Below are positions 57,061 through 64,000 of a DNA stretch of 64,000 nucleotides, in pieces. The stretch is from the NCBI RefSeq assembly GCF_002288925.2, contig NW_022098091.1, positions 2,293,541-2,357,540 on the forward strand, written 5' to 3'. Position numbers and translations under genes: made by a program. Positions within the stretch are counted from its first letter, which is position 1. Each line of letters begins with the position of its first letter. This DNA is from Delphinapterus leucas (taxonomy: Eukaryota; Chordata; Mammalia; Artiodactyla; Monodontidae). The notes below the pieces were generated by a model, which saw only the letters and a list, made by a program, of their open reading frames with translations, ran no database searches and was not told the origin of the DNA.

Positions 57061-57760
57061 TCCCCTAAAACCTGTAGCAATTGCAGCTTTCCAGCCTTAG
57101 TTGATGATCCGTATGCTCAGGCCAAACACACATCTCTTTTACGCCGGTCTTTCTCTCACACCACACTTCCAATTTGTCAGAAAATCGTATTTTTTCTTTG
57201 ATTAATTGAGCACTTTGATCCACACATATTTTTCTTGGTCTGATTTTGGCCCTCGACTCTCCTGAGAAAGGCGTGGAGATCGATTCAACTCGCGACCCTC
57301 GGTCAGCCAAGGGTTCAGGGTTTGAGACCTTTAACCTCGGGAGTGTCGGGCCGGGCCGCGCTTGACACTTTTCTTGGCCCCGCCGGTCCAAATCGGCCTC
57401 TTCCGGGCCTGTCCTCGAGGGCCGGGGGCAGGGCCGGGCCGCCTCGGCGGAGCCCCTCTCGCCGGGTCGGGAGCCCCACACCTCGCGTGGCGCCGGCGGA
57501 GAAGCTTCGGGCGGCGTGGGTTCATTGGCCAGCGGCCCGCGAGACGCAGGGGCGCGTTGCGCGCGGGCGCACACGGCGACTTTGTGGTTCTCGGGCACCC
57601 GCTGCCCTTCCGGCTCCTCTCGTTCTCCCTCGCGGGCAGTAACGTCCGGGCAGGAAGACACAGGTAGTAGAAGGGCAGCCTCTCCTTTAAGTCCTGTCCA
57701 CTCAGGATCCAAAAACGGTCTTGAAGAGACAGAGGGAGAGGTGGAAACAGATTAAGGGAA
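57060..57760. promoter_or_regulatory. CpG island, likely promoter of the NBPF-like gene
   Basis: A dense GC- and CpG-rich block, with many CGCG, GGCCGGGC and CCGGGC words at about 57330-57660, stands out from AT-rich flanks. It lies about 4.5 kb upstream of the first coding NBPF-like exon in the right orientation for minus-strand transcription. No TATA box is obvious, as expected for an island promoter. A 215-aa frame across it (57065-57712 minus) has the Pro/Arg/Ala-rich mix of translated CpG islands and is not taken as coding. Confidence 0.65.
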
Positions 57761-58639
57761 AAGAAGAAATCCTATGCGAATTCCTCATCTAAACGCACCC
57801 TGAAGATGAGGTCGGCGTCCGCAGGGACCCTGTCCTCCCGGCGCTGGTGAAGGTGAGTCGAGTTCCCCTGAGCAGTTGGCGCCAATGCAGACAACCTTGG
57901 CCAGGCGGCCAGCGAATAAGCAGCCCCTTTGCCTCCCCAGATGGGCAGCACTTGAACTTGTAGCACTTGAACGTCTCTCCGTTGGCTTTTGATGGATTCC
58001 AAGGATGCAACAGATAGGTTTCTTTTTAATGCACTTAGCGTAAGACCACTTTAAAAGTTTTAGCAAATAAAACGATTGCCCAGAGGTTTTAAAGTGAGGA
58101 TTTTTGGGTGTGGGGAAACTAGACAAAACAACCATATACTGTCGAGAATGTCACACACTCAGGGGCACCTCAGCCGGCTAGGTGTGACCCCCAGATTGGG
58201 CCCATTTTACTTTCAACGCATTGTTTGTGGAACTCACTGAAATATGCGTTATATGTCGGAGGGGGACGACTGCAATGCGGTTTTGTGGTAAGACAGCGAG
58301 AGAGATCAGGCTCTACGCTGAATACAACAAAGCAAAGTGGGAATTTATAGCCAAGAAGCACGGCGAGGGTTAGTGAATGGAACATTACTAAGAGGAAACA
58401 TCAGGAGTAAGGGGAGATTATGGCTAAACCAAGCTAAGGGATTCTTGCTGAATGCCGGCCAAAGTGATCAAGCATCAGCTGGGGTACGGGGGTGGAGGAG
58501 GAGGAGACTATCATGGGGGGGGTCTGTTTAAAATGACTTAGCAGGATTCTTGCTAAAATTGGACAATGCAAACACAAACCCTGAAGTCTGAGAATCAAGA
58601 CGTAGTTGAGAAGAGAGTTCAGAGGAGCGTGACCTACAG

Positions 58640-58990
58640 TTTGGTCCAGGAGAGAATATGTGTCAAGAATCAGAGAGCTCTCATACATGTTGATGTAACT
58701 ATAAAGTGGTACAACCACTTTGGGAAATATTTAGGTAGTTTCTTATAAAATTAAATCTCCACCCTGCCTCTTAGGTTCCATCAACTACTTCCTTAAGTAT
58801 TCAACCGACAGAAATGGAAGTGGGGCGGGGGGGGGGGGGGGGGGGGGGGGAAATGTGCTCACAAAGACACGTATAATAAGAATGTTCATAGAAGCTTATT
58901 CATAACAGCCCAAACTGGAAACAACCCAAATGTCCAATAGCAGGAGAATGATAAAGAAATTGGAAAATATCTCTGCAATGGACTGCTCAG
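58640..58990 (+). mobile_element. Old LINE-1 3' fragment with poly-G tract
   Basis: L1-like words TGGTACAACCACTTTGGG, GTATTCAACCGACAGAAATG and AGCCCAAACTGGAAACAACC surround a G-run at 58827-58850. Confidence 0.7.
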
Positions 58991-60769
58991 GAATAATACT
59001 ACTTCTTCAGTCTTGTCTGTGCAATAGAGAAATTAGCTTTGCAAAATTCAGTAAATCTCCATTTTGGGGAATCAAAAGCAGTGTCCTGGGGATGGGACAA
59101 AAATTCGACCACTGTCCCGCAATTGCTGACATGACTGCCTTACTCTCGTCCCAGCTGCCTTCCAAAACAAGGAAATCCCTGCAGTATACAGCATAGGCGC
59201 CTGCACAGTGCTGCAGCGATAATAATCAAACGTGGAAGGAAAGGAGGAAAGCTCTACCACCTGGGTAGAGCTGTGTGACTAGCCAAGGCAGCTGAGACCC
59301 CTCTGTGGGAGAGCAGGACTGGCTGAGGCTCTTATTCCCTGGGTGAAGGTGTCGGGATCTGATGAGGAAGCAAAGTCAGCTGCACAGCCGGCCCTACCCT
59401 GGAGTACTCGCGGCTGAATTGACATTCAACTCTATCTAAGCAGATGGAGAAAGGCGTTCAGAATTGTTATGAGATGTGAGATCTTACGAAATCTGTTTAT
59501 CTCTACAGGGAAATAAAGCAGGTGATATTATGGTATAATGGTTACTCTCTAACCTGTGCTGTCCTGTAGTGTAGCCAATAGCCACATGAGAGTATTTAAA
59601 TTTAAATTAATTACATATTATGAAGTAAAAAAAAGAAATATTCAACATCTCCTCACTAGTGGCAGGCATTTCAAGCACTCAGTTGCCATGTGTGTCTAGT
59701 GGCCACTGTATTAGATAATGCAGATCAAGGTCATTCATCTAGCGAGTCAGTACACATAAGATTTTTAAATTTCAAGGTCCTGACTTCTCACTCAACATTA
59801 TATTCATTCTAGTCCATTTGGTTCATCCCTAGTACCAGTAGCTTCTGGGTCTATACTGATCTCTATGTGGTCTCTGAGCTCTGATTAAGAGGAGGAATTT
59901 AATGGTTCCCAGGCTGGAAAAGAAGAAGCATTCCATACCCTAAGGGCTACTATGGGGCAGTGGTAAACCAGGCACAACCAGGGTTTTCTCACATCCGTCA
60001 CTCCAGCCCCAGTGCTGCTCTAGATTGCCCTAAAGGCCGGCCCTGCCCAGACCTCCAGGGAATGTTTGTGCAAACTCACGAGCTTTGCTTATTAACTCTG
60101 CTATAAAGCCATAAGAACACCTGTTTTCTTTTTATTTAATTTTAGAATTACATCCTGCTTGTGGCAATTCATAGTGGTATTTCAGTTGTGGTAGTGACAG
60201 GTAATTAATTTTAAAAATAAATTTTCCAAATAAAAATGTGAATCAAAGCATGAAAAATGTCAGGTAATCAATGATAAAGGTACATGGATATGGCTAAATA
60301 TGAAAGTGATCTGTTCATTAATGAACTTAGAAAAGCATGCTTTTGTCTGATTTCTATGGGATGTCCTCCCTACCTCTTTTCCCTCGAGGAGCACTTCCTC
60401 TCGCCTGAAGTCAAGGAGGCAGGAATGCTTAGCTGTTCCCTCTAAACCTGAACACAGAAGGCACTGTCACCTTTTTCTGGGAGCCCCTCTGGGAACTCCC
60501 TAGTTCAGATCAGGAAAATCAAGGCCCATAAAGTCATCTGGTTGGAGATGTGATTGCATCCTCCCCAGAGGCATAGAGTCTGTTTCTTTGGGAAGACTAA
60601 ATGGTTCTGTTTAGCCTCTCTCTTCTTCTTCATTGCATTAATTGGTTCTGAGTGTTTTGTAGGCCTTCCTTTCAATCTTCCTTTTCTCTTTGAAATCTTG
60701 GAGGTTGAACAAGAAGGAGGGGATGCAAATCTCAGTGAAGTTTTCTCAGTTACCCGTGAGCATGGTGGC

Positions 60770-61005
60770 CAAGGGGAAGGGCTCTGGAGGCAAAGTGCCT
60801 GGGTCTGAGTGCTGGCTCTCACTGTCACGGGGTGAGACCCTTAAAAGGTTAGCTCAGCTTTTCAGTGCCTCAGTATTCTCTGCAACAAGGGGGCGGTGAT
60901 ATCCTACATTATCTTTTAGGGTTGTTATGTGGACTTAATAAGTTCTTGCACAGTAAAGCCCCGAGGAACAGTGCTGGTCACACAGTGAAGCTCCGAGAAA
61001 TCTGG
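60770..61005 (+). mobile_element. MIR-type SINE remnant
   Basis: The element shows the MIR order of landmarks: a 'gggtctgagtgctggctct' type start, the central 'cctcagtattctctgcaac' core and a 3' 'gttgttatgtggacttaata' part. Confidence 0.75.
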
Positions 61006-61581
61006 TATTATTTCCACTTCTAACTGTACCACTGCTGACTTTCAACATTCCCCAGATAAATTAGTGTTTAATGGTTTACCTGATCTCTTCTGCCCCATAT
61101 TAGTGACCTGCATCTGGAAAAGTGGTTGGTTTTTTTTTTGTTTTTTTTTTTAAGTGGTTGGTTTTGATGTTGATCTAAGTGGTGATCTAACTGCAATGGG
61201 GGACTGGATCCAAATTCATCAGTTTCTTGGACCTTGGACAGGCACAATGACTGTTTAGCTCATGGTAGACAATATTTTGCACATGCTTCCTGCAAGAACT
61301 TTCAATATACAGTCGGTTAAGTATTATAAGAAAAGTCCAAGTATGTACCAGTGACCCAGTCTTTTTGGTTGCTTTTGTTTGTTTGTTTGTTTTGTTTGTA
61401 AAAAATCAAAGGAGGGAAATACAATTTATCTGGAAGTTGTAGAAGATTTCCTCTCTCGGTTATGGTGCAGTGCTTGTAGCAAAGCAGCATTGACCCTGAA
61501 AACAACCAAATACAGGCTGGCTTAAAGAAATTCTGTTTGAGGTCGTTGGAGAAATACCTATGCACCTAGGACCCCCAGGAT

Positions 61582-61628
61582 CAGAGAGAGAGAGAGACAG
61601 AGAGAGACAGAGAGAGACAGAGAGAGAA
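61582..61628. repeat. (AG)n/(ACAG) simple repeat
   Basis: AG dinucleotides with regular GACAG interruptions over about 47 bp. Confidence 0.93.
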
Positions 61629-61778
61629 GCTTATTGGAATGAAACTGATTCTCTACCTTTTCCTCTTAGCGCATTTGCCAGTTCTTGGCAAGGCACAAGT
61701 GACTGGGAAGCTGGGGACAGGGCAGCTGCTGAGGGTCAGGGAAAACAGCAACACTCTAAGTAGTGTCAGAAATCTGGC

Positions 61779-61915
61779 AAAAAAAAAAAGGAGGGGGAGG
61801 GGGGCCAGAAAAAAAGGAGGGGGGGAGGGGGGGAGGGGAGGGGGAAAGGGAGGAGGAGAAGATGGGGCAGGAAGAAGGGAAGGGAGATGAGAAGAAGAAG
61901 AAGAAAGAAAGTAAT
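61779..61915 (+). repeat. Purine-rich tract with repeated G runs
   Basis: About 135 bp consisting almost only of A and G, with multiple runs of 4-7 G spaced by one or a few bases. The plus strand could fold into G-quadruplexes. Confidence 0.9.
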
Positions 61916-62805
61916 GTGGGCTGTCCACGTATTCAGACTTAAGGAGCCAATATCCTGGAGTGGCTTGATGAGTGTGTTGGATGCTTGCTTCAGGATTTCC
62001 CCTTAAAACATTTGCAAATTAAGCCATGCGCATGTATGAAGCTATGAGGGCAAGCAGAGTGTGGCTGAAAGAGAGTGGAATTTCCACCAGTATCATGGTA
62101 AGAAGGAGATAAAAATGGAAGTTCAGAATTCCTCAAGGGGCAGGACCCAAGGAAACACCTCAGGGTCTCAGGTGGGAGCCCTAGCCGTCTAGAGCATGGC
62201 ACTGTGAGAAAACTAGCCGTGGACTGAGACTTCCCTGCAAATCAGCGCAGTCAAGGACTGGATTGAGGTGATCTTCCCCTCTGCTGCCTGCTGGGGGAGA
62301 GGGTGCACAGTCTTCAGAGAAAGATAACATCATGACTCTATCTATCACTTTTCACACAACAGGTTCATCCTTCAGTCACAATATTCTAGGATTATAAAGG
62401 AACAGAAGCAAGGAAACGTGGAAGTTGACTCAACAGATGATTGAGATATTGAAGTTAACAGGTAGGAACCTAAAGTGATATGTTTTAACTGTTTAGAAAA
62501 TAGATGACAGGATCAGTCTTTTTCACCAACGATAGAGAATCTATTTTAAAGAACCAGTGGAAATTCCAGGAGCTGGGGAGTCAGCGGGGGCGACTCCTGC
62601 CCTCAGGTGCTTAGTTGTGGAACTGGAGACACTGCGTTGGATGCGGGATCCCGAAGTTAAGCGAGGGCCTCTCAGGAGTCACAGTCTTCTCGCTTGAGGG
62701 GTCGCTGGTGCTTCCCGGTTTATTGTTCACTTTAAAACGTTGGTGACCAGGATACTGGTGGCAGGACGTAGGTTTTCATGGATACAGCTGATGGCCCTCA
62801 GCACC

Positions 62806-62878
62806 GTTTCCGTGGTGTAGCGGTTATCACGTGCGCCTCCCACGCAAAAGGTCCCCGGTTCGAAGCCAGGCAGAAACA
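62806..62878 (+). pseudogene. tRNA-Val-like pseudogene with anticodon CCC
   Basis: The 73-nt sequence keeps the Val D arm (GGTGTAGCGGTTATCAC), but anticodon stem TGCGC/GCAAA has two mismatches and its loop CTCCCAC gives anticodon CCC (a Gly codon) instead of CAC. The acceptor stem has a C-A mismatch (GTTTCCG/CAGAAAC) and the T stem another (CCCGG/CCAGG). The B box GGTTCGAAGCC is close to consensus, and TTTTT lies about 20 nt downstream. Several broken pairs make it a pseudogene. Confidence 0.86.
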
Positions 62879-63812
62879 GACTCGACTGCGCTGGCTTTTT
62901 CCTGAAATTTACATTCCCGTTTAAAACATGAAATGGGGGCGAGGGGAGTGAGGTGCAGCAACCTGCGCAGCTGCATTTTCCATCCCCAAGGTACAGGCCA
63001 GGAGTTCCGTTGCTGCCTGAGAGCCTGCTCAGCGCTAGGAGCCAGCCGTCCTTTCTCCTCTCTGAGTCACTGCGGAGTCCAGGCCACAGCCAGCTGACCC
63101 AAGTGCGCAAAGGACAAGGCTGACTTCGGCTCATTTTTACATCCGGAAATCCCCTCACCTCCTAAGCAGGCGCCTAAATCTCTTGCACATGTTCACCCGA
63201 GTTATGTCTCTGGAAACCAAGGAGTTCACTCCTGCGAAGCACCCTTGGCTTTCCCACACCTCAGCACACGCGCGGAGCACGTCGCGTGACAGGCCAAAAG
63301 AGCACGAACCCGACGCCGCCGCGGGTGCTCGACCCAAAGACACGTAGATGAAGAATGTCACGCTCCACGGACTGAGCGGGTCGGGGAGGAAAAGGAGCCG
63401 GTAACGTGCAGTTATCAGGGGAGGCCCCGGAGCCAGGTCACAGATCACGAAGTAGACGGATCCTCTCATCACCCGCTGAGAGCCCAAATGGGCCCCTAAT
63501 TTAAAAGGAAACTGAGGTTCAGAAAGGGAGCATGTCCTTGCGTCGGCCGCACGTAGAGCTAAAGTTAGACTAGGATGAAACGCAGCCGGTTACCTTGTGG
63601 CCTGACCTCAGAGTCCAGAGTCGCCCAGGTCGGGAGAGCTGAAAGGTGATGGGCAGCGGGGCAGCGACTCGGGCACCGCGCACTACTGCGTTCAGCCTAA
63701 GGGGGGCTGGGAATCGCTTTTTTTTCTGCTCGGCCCTTCTCAGAAATTCAACCTTTACTGTCACAATTTTCAAGTGGAGAGGCCAAACTTGAGAATCTGT
63801 CTCCTGCGCGGC

Positions 63813-63883
63813 TCCCTGGTGGTCTAGTGCCTAGGATTCGGCGCTTTCACGGCCGCGGCCGGGTTCGATTCCCGCTCAGGGAA
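63813..63883 (+). pseudogene. tRNA-Glu-like (TTC) pseudogene
   Basis: The acceptor TCCCTGG/TCAGGGA and anticodon TTC (loop CTTTCAC) are kept, with discriminator A. The D loop has lost the conserved GG (AGTGCCTAGGA instead of AGTGGTTAGGA). The anticodon stem has one G-G mismatch (CGGCG/GGCCG). One C is missing before the T arm, and the T stem has a mismatch (GGGTTCGATTCCCGC). It is likely non-functional as a tRNA, though possibly still transcribed. Confidence 0.85.
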
Positions 63884-64000
63884 ACCTCCTTTCGTGCAAG
63901 AAGAATCCGACTCTCTTTTCCCCCTTCATCTCAGAAACCTGATGGTTTCACAGAGTTTTCATCCAAAGACAACCTGCGATTTGAGTTCCAAAAACTCACT

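Larger units (their letters stand above)
58990..62550. other. Intergenic; simple repeats and a MIR, no gene seen
   Basis: Besides a MIR-like element at about 60770-61005 (CTGGGTCTGAGTGCTGGCTC, CTCAGTATTCTCTGCAACAAG, GTTGTTATGTGGACTTAATA), a GA tract at 61582-61628 and a purine-rich tract at 61779-61915, nothing convincing was found. Confidence 0.5.
62550..63990. repeat. Glu-Val tRNA module, inverted copy of 31.1-32.63 kb
   Basis: Partner of the module at 31-32.6 kb, in reverse: outer flank with GTTGGATGCGGGATCCCG and GAAGCGAG/CTCGCTTG-type words, Val-like (62806, +), spacer, Glu-like (63813, +). The window ends shortly after the Glu relic, so the copy may continue. Confidence 0.86.

Noticed and set aside
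57065..57712. 215-codon minus-strand frame in the CpG island
   Set aside because: Pro/Arg/Ala/Glu-rich composition of a translated CpG island with no family resemblance. The island is better read as a promoter.
57785..58135. Overlapping minus-strand frames just outside the CpG island that look like a broken ribosomal-protein-type pseudogene
   Set aside because: I tried to relate the peptides to several small abundant proteins and found no convincing match, no A tail and no target-site duplication.
58822..58850. Poly-G run as a functional element
   Set aside because: A pure homopolymer inside an old L1 fragment; its length is likely affected by replication slippage or sequencing error.
59520..59580. 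tRNA-like D-arm text (ATGGTATAATGGTTA)
   Set aside because: No acceptor or T arm can be found at the right spacing and no B box follows. Chance similarity or too decayed to call.
62620..62680. 5S rRNA-like words (CGAAGTTAAGCGAGGGCC)
   Set aside because: Only about 20 bases are similar to 5S and the rest does not fit. The stretch belongs to the flank of the duplicated Glu-Val module.
1..64000. CRISPR arrays, phage, operons or other prokaryotic systems
   Set aside because: All evidence (SINEs, LINEs, spliced exons, mammalian tRNA and snRNA forms) shows a mammalian genome. No regular spaced repeats exist beyond microsatellites.

Overview
This window is mammalian, and almost certainly from a cetacean (whale or dolphin). 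It contains several copies of the tRNA-Glu-derived CHR-2 type SINE, which begins GGGCTTCCCTGGTGGCGCAG and is typical of cetaceans, each bounded by target-site duplications. It also carries young L1s with the cetartiodactyl-type 3' end, older L1 and MIR remnants, CpG-rich islands and spliced exons with consensus splice sites. No bacterial-style gene organisation is present. Most long ORFs here are chance frames or dead LINE-1 frames.

The locus resembles the mammalian tRNA / U1 snRNA / NBPF neighbourhood that lies in human 1q21. Three kinds of material define it. (1) Pol III genes and relics: tRNA-Glu-TTC (2189, +), tRNA-Asn-like (8755, -), tRNA-His-GTG (9533, +), a tRNA-His relic (20331, -), tRNA-Asn-GTT (21057, +), a tRNA-Glu relic (31278, -), a tRNA-Val-like relic with anticodon TAT (32241, -), a very decayed tRNA-His (about 36.86 kb, -), a Val-like relic with anticodon CCC (62806, +) and a Glu-like relic (63813, +). 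(2) A U1 snRNA pseudogene at 17853-18014 (-). (3) A spliced protein-coding gene on the minus strand, 52.6 to about 40.5 kb. It is related to the neuroblastoma breakpoint family (NBPF, myomegalin/PDE4DIP-derived) and has one Olduvai (DUF1220) domain. Five exons join in frame with matching phases, and two more downstream exons are in phase. A CpG island at 57.1-57.8 kb is a plausible promoter.

Layout: 0-3.1 kb is a CpG-rich segment, an intact tRNA-Glu and a flanking duplicated block. 3.1-7.6 kb is an L1 fragment and unique intergenic DNA. 7.6-9.6 kb is tRNA module A (Asn decayed, His intact). 9.9-16 kb is a nearly full-length but dead L1 on the minus strand, with a SINE nested in ORF1. 16-19 kb is GC-rich DNA with the U1 pseudogene and a second SINE. 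20.05-22.1 kb is module B, the mirror image of A (His decayed, Asn intact). 22.4-26.15 kb is a second young L1 on the plus strand. 29.8-33.05 kb holds tandem flank blocks and the Glu-Val module. 33.06-36.43 kb is an old L1 interrupted by a 5'-truncated mRNA retrocopy. 36.5-37.0 kb is a relic of the His flank. 38.9-52.6 kb is the NBPF-like gene. 57.1-57.8 kb is a CpG island. 62.55-64 kb is an inverted copy of the Glu-Val module.

Two results stand out. First, tRNA genes here sit in large duplicated blocks, several in inverted orientation, and the His-Asn pair shows complementary decay: each copy keeps the gene that the other has lost. Second, a compact NBPF-like gene with a single Olduvai domain keeps the 103-nt and 52-nt exon sizes that I recall from the primate genes. 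Homology calls are by eye from family knowledge; no search was run.
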